Assembly: GCF_000002865.3 (NCBI RefSeq)
Contig: NW_001865040.1
Span: forward strand, 256,888-320,887
Length of the DNA stretch: 64,000 bases
Reading direction: 5' to 3'
From: Monosiga brevicollis MX1
Lineage: Eukaryota; Opisthokonta; Choanoflagellata; Craspedida; Salpingoecidae
Every line of letters begins with the position of its first letter. Within the stretch, counting starts at the first letter, position 1. Position numbers and translations under genes: made by a program. Shown here one piece after another: positions 45,524-57,189 of the stretch. The notes beneath the pieces were generated by a model that saw nothing but the letters and a program-made list of their open reading frames with translations, was not told the origin of the DNA and made no database searches.

Positions 45524-45838
45524 ATGGCGAAATGGTGCACGGATGGCAGCCTCTCTGTGGTATCTGGTAGAGATGAGGGTGTTGGTTGAAGGGCAGTGCT
45601 GATGGTCATGCTGTGGTGATGGATGGATGTGGTTCAAGGCGCCGCTGAAAGGGCCTTGAAGGACACCGTAGCAAAGTGCTTGGTGGTGTTGGGCCTGCGT
45701 CGTCTCCTCATGGTCGGGTGTCGTGCGTGTCCTCGGGTTCCTCGCAGGCCACAGGTGCTGTTGGTGTGCATGGCTGGAGCAAGGACGACTACGCTTCGCC
45801 TTGTATCAGCAGGGTTGGGATCAGTGCTAAAGAGTGTT
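45136..45838. other. Intergenic upstream of PMPCA with (TG)n
   Basis: Between two plus-strand genes. It contains (TG)n at 45434-45519. An in-frame extension of the PMPCA frame begins at 45623 but reads hydrophobic and non-conserved, so it is treated as 5' untranslated. Confidence 0.5.
45434..45519. repeat. (TG)n microsatellite
   Basis: A pure (TG)n array of about 43 units upstream of the PMPCA start. Confidence 0.95.
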
Positions 45839-48248
45839 ATGGCGGCTCGCCCTGCCGCCCTCGCGCGCCCAATTGTGCGCCGTGCTCTGCACAGTGGCGC
45901 CGTGCAGCGTGCCGTTCGCCAGCCCCAATCCGAGCCTCTGTTCGAGATTCAGCATCAAAGTCAAAGCCCCGGTGACTCACACGTGCAGTGTACAACGCTG
46001 AGCAATGGAATTCGCGTCGTTACCGAGCAAATTCCTGGCGTCTGGGCCAATGTAACGGGTGCGTTTCTGACACCACCCCTGCCTTGAGCCTGCCCGTGCC
46101 CGCAAAGTATTTTGTCACAGGCTCACCTACTCGTTCCTCAAACGCATGCATACACACGCCGATGGACTTCTTTGCCATCTTCCACAACAGCTGTTTTTGG
46201 ATTTGGTAGCCAAGATGAAACAGCTGCTACGCGCGGCGCTTCCTATTTCCTGGACCGCATGGCCTTTAAGGTAATTGAGGCCTGCTGCTATCAGCCCATT
46301 GGGAAACACACGGTGCCTTGAAGCACCTCACGCGTCACGCGTGCTTGGTAGGGGTCGGCGCACATCAGTGCTGAGCAAATGATGGCCACAATGGAGCGTG
46401 TGGGCGGAGATATCCTTGTTCAGACCAATCGCGAGACCACTCTCTACTCGGCCAACGTGCTGCAGAATAACATCGAGGATGTGCTCGAGCTCATGGCGCA
46501 CAACATGCTGGTTCCCGCTTACTCGGAGGCCGATGTACGTAGGCATACTTGTTCATCCCGACGCATCGCTACCAAGCTTACTTTTCCGCATGCCTTTGTT
46601 AAACAGTTTAACGCTTGCATGGACGGCTTGGTTTATGCCGAGGAGCTAGCCTTGGACGCGCCAGGCGTGGAATGCTTGGAGCGGCTGCATGAGGCGGCGT
46701 ACGGTCATCAAAGCATCGGGAAACCCTTGCGTCCCACTTTTATGGAGGCCCAGTCTTTGACCCCAGGTACGATTTGCGACAATGTTTCGGCGCTTTCGGA
46801 ACATGGCTTCAGGAGAAGCCATGACTGCTCCATCATCAATGCCCGTGCGGCTCAACAGCCTTCATTGCCTCCTGTATGTTTTTCACAGACAAGCTGCGTC
46901 AACATCAGCAGACCAACCTTCACCCGTCACACTGCGTCATCGCTGGCGTCGGGGTAAATCACGACAAGCTTGTGGAGCTCGTTACAAAATATCTAGGCCC
47001 CAACGTGCTGCCGCCCAGCACTAACCCCACCAGTCGGCAACCACCCAAGGTGCGTCGCCTTGTTCCTCAAGATACGCCTCGGCCTTGCACACAAGTCTCA
47101 CCAATTTTGTTTTGCTTTCCTGTGAATTACTACATCACTTGCAGTTTATTGGTGGCGACTGCATTATGCAGACTGACAAGCCACTGCTGCACCCCGCACT
47201 CCAAACGGATCAGACTCACATCGCTTTGGGTTTTGAGGTGAGGCCTGGCATGGCGGTTGCTCCTTGCTTGTAGTTTGCGTTCCCAGTTTGACGTCGGCTC
47301 TAGCTGGATCCTGCTCATGGTGTGCGCGCTTCTCCACGGACTTGTTGCAGACTCCGCACTGGGCTGATATGGCACAAGCCATTCCCTATGCCGTAGTGCA
47401 GGGCGTGCTCGGTGGCGGTAGTGCATTTTCCTCGGGTGGACCCGGCAAAGGTCTGCACAGTTGGTTTTATACGCACTTGCTGAACAACTACTACTGGGTT
47501 GAGACCGCGACGGCGGGTCTGGTCCCCTATATGGACACGGGGTTGATGGCACTCCAATTTGCCTGCGAACCAACGCGGGTATGCCTGCTTGCTGGCCTCA
47601 CCACGTGTCTGTGCACACACAAATGCGTCTTCTCATGGCAAGCTGATGCCCTGCCAATGTTGTGTGCAGACGAGCATGACAATCCAGCTAGCCTTGCGCA
47701 TCTTGCACCTGGTTCACAGTGGCATCACTGAAGCCGACTTGGAGCGCGCCAAAAACCTGATCAAATCTCAGCTTCTCCTCAATCTGGAGTCGCGCGCCGT
47801 GCGCGCTGAAGACATTGCTCGGTCCGTCTGAAGCGTGATTGTTTCATCTTAATTTTTCGCCAACACCTGGCTCATCTAGCGCTGGGTACATGCGTGCTCG
47901 TTAGACAATACTTGGCCGGTGATGTGTACTATGACTCGCGTCAACTTTGTGAGCTGCTTGGTAAGTGTTCTGTTGGCACGTGTGCGCGCATGTATGTGTG
48001 TTTGGGTGTGTGTGAGTGAAGTCAAAACTCGATGCACCTTCAGGTGCTGTGGCTTTGCCTGTACTTTTTCTCTCACTCCATCGACCTCACGGACAACAGA
48101 TAACACGACACTGGCCGATGTCAAAGAGGCTGTCAAGAAAATGATGACCTCCAATGTGGCGGTGGCTGCCTTGGGAAGCAACGTGCGCGATTGCCCCACT
48201 GCCGCCAACATCCAGCGCCATATTGATCAAACTTATCGCTTTGAGTAG
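45839..48248 (+). CDS. PMPCA: Mitochondrial processing peptidase alpha subunit
   Basis: An M16-family protein imported into the matrix; the alpha subunit recognises presequences, and beta cleaves them. MAARPAALARPIVRRALHSG is a typical Arg-rich, Ser-containing presequence. The core reads TLSNGIRVVTEQIPG, FGSQDETAATRGASYFLDRM, MMATMERVGGDILVQTNRET and DVLELMAHNMLVPAYSEAD. Where beta subunits carry the zinc motif HFLEHM, this has YFLDRM, so catalysis is lost as in alpha. The Gly-rich substrate loop is present: GGGSAFSSGGPGKG. The end reads ERAKNLIKSQLLLNLESR, DVYYDSRQLCELL, DVKEAVKKMMTSNVAVAALG and HIDQTYRFE. Several short introns interrupt the frame, so exon limits between 46060 and 47950 are approximate. 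An intact M16 fold is expected. Confidence 0.93.
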
Positions 48249-48479
48249 ACATTGTTCTGCAAGTCGTCCCCCAACAAGGGTGAAGGCACGAAATGAAGTT
48301 GTTCACATCGGCACAGTGCTTTTCTTTGCAAGTTGGGGAAAGCGGTTCGCTCTTCAGCTTGAAAAAACAAAAACAAAATTGATTCACATGGACATGTACA
48401 TCATCGGCGTCTCTCTTTGATGCAAGGAGCAAAACACCAAGCGCTCGGCGCAAGTGAACGTCCTGCTACGCTTTCCATT

Positions 48480-51400
48480 TAGTTGTTTCCAAGATTCAGA
48501 GCCGCCAGTTTGCCACCAAGCTCCTCTTCCTCGGCAACCACGCCCGCAATGTCCTCTGGAGGGCAGAACATGTACGGGAGCCTGAAAAAAAAAAAAAGAC
48601 ATGGGCGTGAGAAGTGCTTGCCTGCTGGTCAATCGAGCAGATGAACACATGGGTCGAGCAGACCACGCCAGCCAGGCATGAAGTACGTACAAGGGGCGCT
48701 TGTCAAGCAACGAGTAGCCCAGTTGATGGTGGGTGTAAGGGTCTGGCTGGCTCGTACTCGTCCTTGCTGGCAGGTTGTTGTCAAAGCTTGACGTGCGGTC
48801 AGGCGATGCATCATGCAACTTGTGAATCCTACACAAAAAGGTCGCCAACACCGGAATTATTGGAAATTGAAGACTGTACTGAGCGCAGCCTTCTGCAGAT
48901 CACTACACGCCGCAGCGTCATTTACCTCGCCCGCAGCGCCACAACAGGCGAGGCCGCACGTGTACCGGCCAATCGGGGTGACCTGTTGGATGCGGGTCAG
49001 GATGGGCTGTTAAGGCAACATCGCTTGGAGGAGAAATGATCGTTCAGTCTAGTAAACAGCAGATCGGTGCCCATTACCCCGGGGAGGCCGTCGGGGAAGC
49101 CTGTGCATTGAGGAGGGCACGTCGGACAAGAGGTGATTGCGGCGCGGCCACTGATTCTGATCGGCGTAATGAATGCAGCTTGCTCCGCAATGGAGACCCT
49201 GGTGCTCCCAGTCTATAATGCAAAGCAATTGGCCCAGTTGTCAGCAAACCATACTCCAAGAGATGGTGCTGTGTTGGGGAAAAAAAAAAATGCCCATGGA
49301 CACCACTCCTTTTCACATACGTGGGGGAAGCAGCTTCCAGGCTGGCTGGCCCTTCGCTACTAGCAACCACCGCCTCGTCGACAACACTCAAATCAAACAG
49401 CGACTGCAAAGACAGGTGCAGCAATGATATTTTATATAGCTTGTGAGTTTGCGCAGCCATGCTTGCGAGAAGGAGAGCTATAGGAAGAAAGGGATGCGGC
49501 GTGCCAAAACAGTATTGCATGACGAGAACGCTACAAGCACGAGAGCACGCTAGGATGAGACCTGAAAATAGAGGGCCCAGCCCCAAACGTGAGGGAGGCG
49601 CACAAGATGGTCCCATGGCTTGCCAAGCAGGCGGGAGCGGGACTCCGGTTTCCACCCCAGCGCAAGCTGGAGGCTAGGCTCTTCGCGTGCGGCTAAGAAC
49701 GCATCGGCATCACTGGGCCCGGGATATCGGCCTGCCAAAAAGCGGTGATGATGGGTGCGCAGGTGCGCTTCCAATTTCTCCAAGCCAGCCAAAGTGCTAA
49801 GATCTGCGTAGGTACCAAGAAAGGGCCAGTACTCGGCAAATGGCACGCCACTTTGCTTGGAGAGGACTCGGCCGTATTGTTGCAAGCCTACAGAGCAGCC
49901 AATGTCATCGTGGCACAGAGGGCCGAGGCTTGCTAAGCACAGGCCACGGGTCACATGGTCTCTCAACTTGCTCCAGCCGAAATGCCGTCATCAGCCCAGG
50001 TACGTACCGCGGCCTGGATCATCGCGGCGACGCGTTCGATATTCATGCCATTCGGCCGCGCGTTGAATGGACGAGGGTGTATCGGCCGTGGGTGTTCCCA
50101 AAGGAGTACCTGTGGTTGGCGTTGATGGGTTGACACCATTGGTGGTCGAGGCGCGTTCCTGGTTTTCACGTTCCCCTGGCTCGGTGGCTGTCAGAGCAGC
50201 CTTGAGGCGATTGGCTTGCTGCTCGGCAATCGTATTGTCCGGTGAGTGCTGAAAGGCTGCCTGGAGCTCCATTGCACGCTTTGCGGTTGTTGGACCTAGC
50301 CAAGCCAGCAGTCTGCCAACACCAATTCAAATACCAAAAGCTGTTGAGTTGAGGTGCCGCCATCAGCACAACCGGTTGCAGGTGATGGCACTGACCCTTG
50401 AGGTGCCTCTTGGCGTGAAAGAGGCTCGTCGGGATTCCAAGTCACAATTTTCGGCCGTCCATGCCCAGCAGTCTGCGGCACACATGCTCTTATGTGTAAG
50501 AAGGCTTGAGAACCTTCAGTTTACAAAAGAGGTTGTTTGGTCTTTCGAGTACGTACAGGTTTGGTGATGGCCACAAAAGTACGCTCGACCAAGAACTGCT
50601 GGAGTTCATTGCGTTCAGCAATTACCTCACTTTCAGCCGCAGAACTACGCTCGCCATAATGCTGCGCCACATTGCAATGTAAAGGCAGGATTGGAACAAA
50701 CGATAAAAGCGTTGCTTGCCTGAAGAAGGGCTCACCTCAATCAACCATTGCAACGTCGACTTGTACAGAGGGTCCGCCACGCGGCTGAATCTGCATACGC
50801 GAGTGCATGCGTATTCATTGGGGGTATGTCAGCGGGGCACGAGTTAGTTGATGAGGGCTGATGGACAGCCAAGGCCTCATAAATTAACGCACCGGCCGCA
50901 ACTGAGCAGAATCTTCAGCGTTCCCAATCGCCCTTTGCGCGCGGCCAACATTGCGGGCGTAACGGGGTCGCCATACACTGAATACTACATGAAGGGGGTG
51001 GGAGTATTGAGCAGATGCACGCTTGATGCCCAAGGCCACACTTGAATGCGCGGCACCTTCTCAGCGCGTGCTGTTGCCAACAAACAAAAACGAACCGGAG
51101 ATTGCAGGTAGCTAGTCATGACGCAGTCCAGCAGTTCTGCTCGGGCTTGTTCCATTGTTTTGCCTGGCATGTTGGCAGCTAGATCCGAGTGCTACCATGG
51201 ACCAAAGCAAGACCGAATTATCAGATTACAGTACCGCAAGAATGAGAGGAGGCGGTGGAAGCTATGACGAGGAACGGGGTGCCCTATTTTACCTGGGCAA
51301 AGGCAACAACTTCCTCTAAAATAGCTCGAACCAAGTCCTCCCGACCATCTTCAGCAGCAACATGCAATGCGTTGCCTCGCGCCGTCTGACACATGTTGCA

Positions 51401-53059
51401 TCGTGCATGGCGATAAGAGATACGACCGGTTTGGCACAATGCCGTCCAGGGTGCAGTGAGGAAGAATACCACTTGATCGTTTAACGCGCACCTTGTCTGG
51501 GCCAAATTGGCGGATACGCGTGGGAATCAATGATTCACCCTCAACAATGAGGCGGTCGGGGCGGGCTCGAACAAGCTCACGGTAGCGAGTCACGTTCCCC
51601 TGGCTCACAGCACGACCGACTTCAAAACAGTCACCCGCTGACTTGGTGGTGGGTACTGCTTCAACATTTGCAGCGGAAGTGCTTGAATTGGCTGCCAGTT
51701 CGTCTTGCTGGCGCGCGTTTTCCTCAAGGGTAAGTGTCTCTTGTAACCATGCAACGGCTGCACTCCATTCTTTGTACTCACGAAAGTGTGCTGGGCGACA
51801 CCTATGTCATGTTAACCAGCCGTGGGGGTTGAGCGGAGGTTGATCAAGGGCCCCATCCCTCTTTGCGGCGCAACATGCCATGTGCTTTCAATAGGTCAAG
51901 CATATCCCACAGCCCACCACGGGTGCACACACTTTGAAAGCGTTCTCCACAAGGGGCAGCTGGTGAGAGGGGTTACGGTGTAGAGAATGCCTGCAGGCGG
52001 CAAGTCCGCTGGAAGCGTAGCCCAATTACCGGGCTGAAGCGTTGTGACGGGCACGGCATTGATATGTTCTAATCAACCCCCCCAAGAAGACACGGATCGG
52101 CACAATGGAGATTAGCGAGGGGACGGTGTCGTTAAAACCACAACGTTGTCAGTTACAAAACAGCTTACCGGCGGTGAAAGGCTTGGTAACCAGGCCAAAC
52201 ACGGCTCGAGGGCGCTGGAGCCAGGCGCGCGCTTCTTCCTCATCATCCACAGAGCGAGTCTCCAGCCCTTCCAGCTCTGCACATTTGATTCGGTAATGCA
52301 TGTGCATGAGATCTGGACCTGATGACAGCGTCTATGCCGCTTGGTTCTCGCAAGCATGAAATGGAACAGGGATGCACGCACGGGTCAGCTGCTGGAAAAA
52401 GTCCGGGTACGAAGCGTCTTGCTGGAGGCGTGCATAACCCTCTGCCAAGTTGATCGCACCGAAATCAATGGTCAGCGCCAGTCACATCCTGGGCGGGCAT
52501 GTTAGTGGCCAGTAGCATCGATTGGGTACGGACCGGCTGGCACGCGTCGATCAGCACCAACGGTGGCGGGATCGAGTGGGGACGGGGGCAAGGTTGGCAC
52601 GGTGACTTCTTGAGGTGGTCGGCTGGTCCAAGCCACCCAAACATGTCGAATAGGCTTGGGCGCTGCAGGTTGTGGTGCCTCTGTCGCCGTCGACATGGGA
52701 GTAAGGCCCTGCAGGGCGTAGTACTGCTCAAGGGCTTTGGCCTTGGTCGCAGCGTTATTCAGTGCCGACACATTGGGAAGAGAGGTGCCGTGTTTCTTGA
52801 GATAAATGAATAGTTCCCGATTGCTGGGTTCCACCAGCGTTTCAACCGGCGCCTGCTGTGGCGCCGCTGGTGCAGTCGCCGAATCCGGTGCGGCCTCGGT
52901 CACAGCAGGTGCAGCCCCCGAATCTGATGCGGCCTCGGTCACAGCAGGTGCAGCCCCCGAATCCGGTGCGGCCTCGGTCACAGCAGGTGCAGCCCCTGAA
53001 TCCGGTGCGGCCTCGGTGACAGCAGGTGCAACCCCCTCAGCCTCGGCTACTTGCTCCAT
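48480..53059 (-). CDS. ANKLE2: ANKLE2-like protein (LEM-like motif, ankyrin repeats)
   Basis: A long, many-exon gene. The N-terminus carries four near-perfect 13-residue repeats (APAVTEAAPDSGA type) then NRELFIYLKKHGTSLPNV with LEQYYALQGL, which resembles a LEM helix. Ankyrin-type exons follow: GNALHVAAEDGREDLVRAIL, EQARAELLDCVMTSYLQSPV, PVTPAMLAARKGRLGTLKIL. The segment RVLSKQSGVPFAEYWPFLGT with YADLSTLAGLEKLEAHL matches the conserved region after the ankyrins in animal ANKLE2. The tail is disordered and ends LPYMFCPPEDIAG, VVAEEEELGGKLAALNLGNN. Animal ANKLE2 restrains VRK1 and recruits PP2A to BAF during nuclear-envelope reassembly; the same role is inferred. No clear signal anchor was seen. 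The 3' exons (49440-48480) are joined by splice logic only and one phase did not fit, so a separate short gene there is not excluded. Confidence 0.75.
52870..53045 (-). repeat. 39-bp in-frame minisatellite (ANKLE2-like N-terminus)
   Basis: Four 39-base units encode Ala-Pro-Ala-Val-Thr-Glu-Ala-Ala-Pro-Asp-Ser-Gly-Ala or close variants. Most differences are single bases, pointing to recent duplication or homogenisation. Confidence 0.9.
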
Positions 53060-53224
53060 GTTGCTTAACAACAATCGTCAAGCCTACCCCGGCTCTTCAG
53101 GATCACAGTTAAGAGCCCCCCCTGCCCTCCTTCGTCTCCTCCTTCGTCGTGCCGTCTTCAATCTCTTTCTCCCAAAATCAGAAAATTTCGTACAAAAAAT
53201 TTAATGATGACAATTCATGCTTTG

Positions 53225-53366
<142 letters not shown>

Positions 53367-53375
53367 TCCAACGTG

Positions 53376-54438
53376 ATGGCAACTGCTTGTGTGAGGTTGA
53401 CCGGGAGCTGGCAGCAGGCAGGTCGTCTGCAGGGGCGGTGGCTCAGCTCTGCCATCTTGGCCCACGCTCCGGATCACATGAGTGTAACGGCTGGGCAGGT
53501 TCGGGTACGTCTATGTTCCAGCTGCGCTTGGCTGCTCGCTATGTTTTTTGTTCTCATGCTGACTAAGGAGGGGGTGGCGCGTAGACTAGTCCCATTGAGG
53601 TGCAGGTGGCAGCCTGCTGGCCGGAAAGTCCGACAGTACGAAGCTTTTACCTCAAGCCACTTCGACAACCACTACCCACCTTTCGTGCTGGGCAATGGTT
53701 GGATGTTTTCATCAAACATGACCTGATTGGTGGATTCTCCATCGCATCAGGTCCAGAAGAGGTGATGGAGACTGGGCGGCTGCTGCTCTCTGTCAAATAT
53801 AGCCAACATCCACCAGCTCGCTATATGCACGAGGTGTGCCAGGAAGGAGACGTGCTACCCATCTCTGTGGGGGGGCAGGTTTGCTTTGAGCCTGCTTCTG
53901 CCGCACCCAATCTTCTGCTCATTGCCGGTGGTATTGGCATCACCCCGCTGCGCGGGATTGCGGCCGAAGCCTCAACACGACCCCGCTTTCGCGGCCACGT
54001 TCTCTACAGCAACCGCACAAGTGACGACGTTCTCTACAAGGTGGGTCGGGCATGCTACACAAATTGGTGCTCAGGAGTCTCATTGATTCTGGTTCGACGC
54101 TTGTGGCGCTCTCAGCAGTCATCTCCCTCGCCTTCCTGCGCTCATGGCTCGCTTTGATTGGGAAACCTCGGCAGGACTTTTGGGATAATTTAAATTTAAT
54201 GCCCAGGTGGACGGTGCGCCAGACGTTTACACGCCAGGACGTGGAGGGGCGAGCAGCAGGCCGCCTCACGGAGCAGGACATCCGGGACGCGCTGAACCAG
54301 CTTCAGCCACCGGGTGAGGTTGTTCAACCTGTCGATGTACACGTCTGCGGGCCCCCGCCCATGGTTGACGCGGTTGAACATTGGCTCTTGGCGGCTGGTG
54401 TACCTCCTCAACACATTATGTTTGAACGTTGGTGGTGA
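53376..54438 (+). CDS. OXNAD1: Oxidoreductase NAD-binding domain-containing protein 1
   Basis: A flavoprotein reductase of the ferredoxin-NADP reductase fold, mitochondrial in animals. Exons 53376-53501, 53607-54040 and 54175-54438. The start MATACVRLTGSWQQAGRLQG with RWLSSAI looks like a transit peptide. The FAD part has TFRAGQWLDVFIKHDLIGGF, SIASGPEE and LLLSVKYSQHPPARYMHEV. The NAD part has NLLLIAGGIGITPLRGIAAE, VLYSNRTSDDVLY, VHVCGPPPMVDAVEHWLLAA and the family end PPQHIMFERWW. Residues fit OXNAD1 through to the C-terminal aromatic, which in this fold stacks on the flavin. The electron acceptor is not known. A (TG)n array lies just upstream of the start; the gene is divergent from the ANKLE2-like gene. 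Confidence 0.93.
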
Positions 54439-54599
54439 TGAGCGGATTTTTTGTTCAAGTTGGGCCAGTGGCCTGTACTTGAAAGTGCATCAAGTACAAC
54501 GTGCGTTCAGGATAGATAGTATGAATTTTCGGTAATTGACCACCAGACAACCCCGTGTTTCACATGTTACAAGCCTATCGCTGTGGGGAGCCAGAAAAA

Positions 54600-54684
54600 A
54601 CAAAGAATAGTTGGTAATCGATGAACTCTACTTTTGCACCAAAAATAGTTGTTCTTCGATGAACTCTACACCTTCGCACCAATT
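54600..54684. repeat. Imperfect 41-bp tandem duplication
   Basis: The segment AATAGTTGGTAATCGATGAA with following CTCTACTTTTGCACCAA is followed at once by a copy reading AATAGTTGTTCTTCGATGAA and CTCTACACCTTCGCACCAA. It lies in the convergent 3' gap between OXNAD1 and RABGGTA. Confidence 0.75.
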
Positions 54685-54697
54685 GGCATCTGCGCTG

Positions 54698-56877
54698 TCA
54701 CTCTTTGATGACCACCTGGACATCACGTGCACGCAGTGATGCCACAGTAGAGGCTGCGGCATCCGAAAAGCCTTTGCCGACTACAAGAATCTTGAGGTGT
54801 GGCATGCCTACCCGGGCCCACGAGCGGCGCAGTACATGGGGCGTTGAGCCACGATATGGACACGCAAGTGCGTCGCCAGACAAGCTACAGACACTTTTAT
54901 GTGAACGGGCTGACAAGAAACAGCAGGGGCCACATGCCAAACCGTACCAAGGAGGGCGTCGGCATCGGCTGTATTGCCGTCGGCTGCGCCAACCACATCC
55001 AGTTCTGAGCACAGGACTAACAGCTCTAATCTACTTGGAGGGGCAGCACAACCACACATGCTTGCGAGAATGAGCGGCGATGGTGCACACCAACACAGCA
55101 CGCGTGCCAAGTCAGGAGCTGACGCTCACCCCTTCAAACTTGCGCGCGGGCGTGCAAGGCAAACTTTTGTGCAGCCGCTTAGGACATGCCACCAATCACT
55201 TGCTGGCTCAGCCTCTGCCTCATCGACCTCGAAGATAGCTGGGGCCTCGTAGAAAATTTCCGAGGCTCGTAGACTGTTTGATACATTGGCCGAAGGAGGT
55301 CATGTGGTGAGGACATGCCCAAGATTCCATCATATTGTGGGACACAGACGCGTGCATACCGGCGCAGCATCGAAGCATAGAACATGTGGCGAGTGGGGTC
55401 GATGGCCTGCAATTCTGTGAGGTGCTCACGAATGGTGGCTGCATGCTTCAGCGCACTCTCCTGCCAAAGCATCTCCATCAAGCGCAGGCGACACCACTTG
55501 CTCTCGCCAACCTCAAGCTCCTACTCAAGAGCCAAATGGGACAAGATTCAGTAATCCCCTGGGCTGATGTGATTCATACAGGCGGATGACAAGGCATCCT
55601 GCTCATCCTCCTGGCCTTTCTGTCTGCCTGCTTTGCTGGCCTGTCTTGTTGATACGTACCGCCATGAGTTCTTTGATTAGATCAAGCTGTGAAGCTACGG
55701 CATCGGCATTGCCGGGCGGTTGGGACCACCGCTGCAGCGAAATGTCAGTGCGGTCTGCCACTGGATGAGGGGACCAACAACAGGGCGTGAGGGATGACGA
55801 TGGCTCCATGCCACACAAGGATATGTTGCCTAGCGAGTCGGCTGTACTGGTAGCACTGGGCTACGCACAGAACGGGCGTGCTGCCTTACCCGAAGCGTTG
55901 AGCTCGATGGTGCTTCCAGTTGAGGTTGCGCCGTCCACCGTGGTGAGGGCACCACTGTCGAGAAGGAGGTGGCTCGGTTGCTGAGCTCCATCTGCAGCGG
56001 CTGACCAACGCAATACATGTTTGATGGCCAATCCTGTGCGTTCAGGCTGGAGGGCCACCTCGGCTGTTCCAAACGTGGCTCGCAGAGCCTTTGGTTCCAG
56101 ACGGGTCGGCAGGTTGGTCACAATATGCAGGGCCTCGCCAGCAACTGCACTAGCAATCACGTGGGGGACTGTGGGGGCGCGTCCCAAAAGCCAGCGATGA
56201 TAGTACCAGGCGCTCTGGTCCTGCGGGTCAATGTAAAAGGCATTGGTCAATAGTTCGAGTTCGGCGTCGAGCGCCTCTGTGGCTAGTTGAGCTGGTTCGG
56301 TGACCCCGTGAAACTGCAGCAAGAGGTTACTGCGATTGTGCCACGCCGAGTAATTGGAGTAGTTGTGCGATATTTTATCTTCAGTGTAGGCCAGCTCAGT
56401 TGCCACGGCATCATGACGGTCCAATTTCTCAACCACAAAGCGACGATAGTCCCAGCAGTGAAAGTTTCGTTCGTCGTGCTTGAGGAAAAGCGTACAAAGT
56501 TCAAGCTCTGCCTCGGCTTGAGGCTCAGCCTCCTGGTTCAAGATCCAGCGTCGATGGTGCCAGCAGTTGTATGACTTGGGGTTGCGCTTCAAACAGGCCG
56601 TTGTAAACTCACGCTCGGCTGCCCAGTCGACGGGTTCGTCACTCGCCAGGAGGGCCAACAGGGTCTCCCGACGGTACGCGAAGACCGTGGTAAAATCGGG
56701 GTTTAGGAGCAGGATTTGCTCACTGAGCTGCAACCCATCACGGTCGTGGACCTGTGCATTGCGTTTGGCAAAAAGTGCGTTGCGCAGTACCAAATAACCC
56801 TTGCACTTTTTCTGACGCTCCAACTCCTTGAGTGCCTCCTGCTCCTCCGTCGATCGTACCTTGACGCGCCCGTGCAT
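54698..56877 (-). CDS. RABGGTA: Rab geranylgeranyltransferase alpha subunit
   Basis: It adds geranylgeranyl groups to Rab GTPases together with the beta subunit and REP. The start MHGRVKVRSTEEQEALKELE at 56877 matches the animal N-terminus. Prenyltransferase alpha repeats are clear: NPKSYNCWHHRRWILNQEAE, DERNFHCWDYRRFVVEKLDR, HNYSNYSAWHNRSNLLL and DPQDQSAWYYHRWLLGRA. A later exon, TIREHLTELQAIDPTRHMFY with ASMLRRYARV, corresponds to the helical region before the C-terminal LRRs. The last exons (55260-54698) are less sure; one reads RLELLVLCSELDVVGAADGN and the end HLKILVVGKGFSDAAASTVA, suggestive of LRR-like strands. The (CA)n tract just upstream makes false N-terminal Cys-Val extensions. The first exon, from 56877 to about 55870, is intronless. 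Divergent from the mitochondrial release factor gene. Confidence 0.88.
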
Positions 56878-56979
56878 CTCGACCCTCCTTCTTACAAGAT
56901 CAAACAACAGTTGGAGAAAATGTGTGCGTGTGTCAGAGAGTGTGTGTGAGAGCGCGAGAGAGAGACTTGCCAACACGAC

Positions 56980-56980
<1 letters not shown>

Positions 56981-57060
<80 letters not shown>
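56981..57060. repeat. (CA)n microsatellite
   Basis: A pure (CA)n array of about 40 units in the 312-base gap between the RABGGTA and release-factor starts. Confidence 0.95.
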
Positions 57061-57063
<3 letters not shown>

Positions 57064-57189
57064 TTGAAAGTGTGATATAATTCATTCTATCTCTCACGCA
57101 GTTTTTTTAAGGGTCTCTCTCTCTCTCCCTCTCTCACTCTCTCGCTGCGTGTGTGTGTTTGTGCGCATGTGTGTGTCGATGGGTTTGGA

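Noticed and set aside
45623-45838. N-terminal extension of PMPCA from 45623
   Set aside because: It would place 72 residues before the typical presequence MAARPAALARPIVRRALHSG. The inner ATG gives a proper mitochondrial leader.
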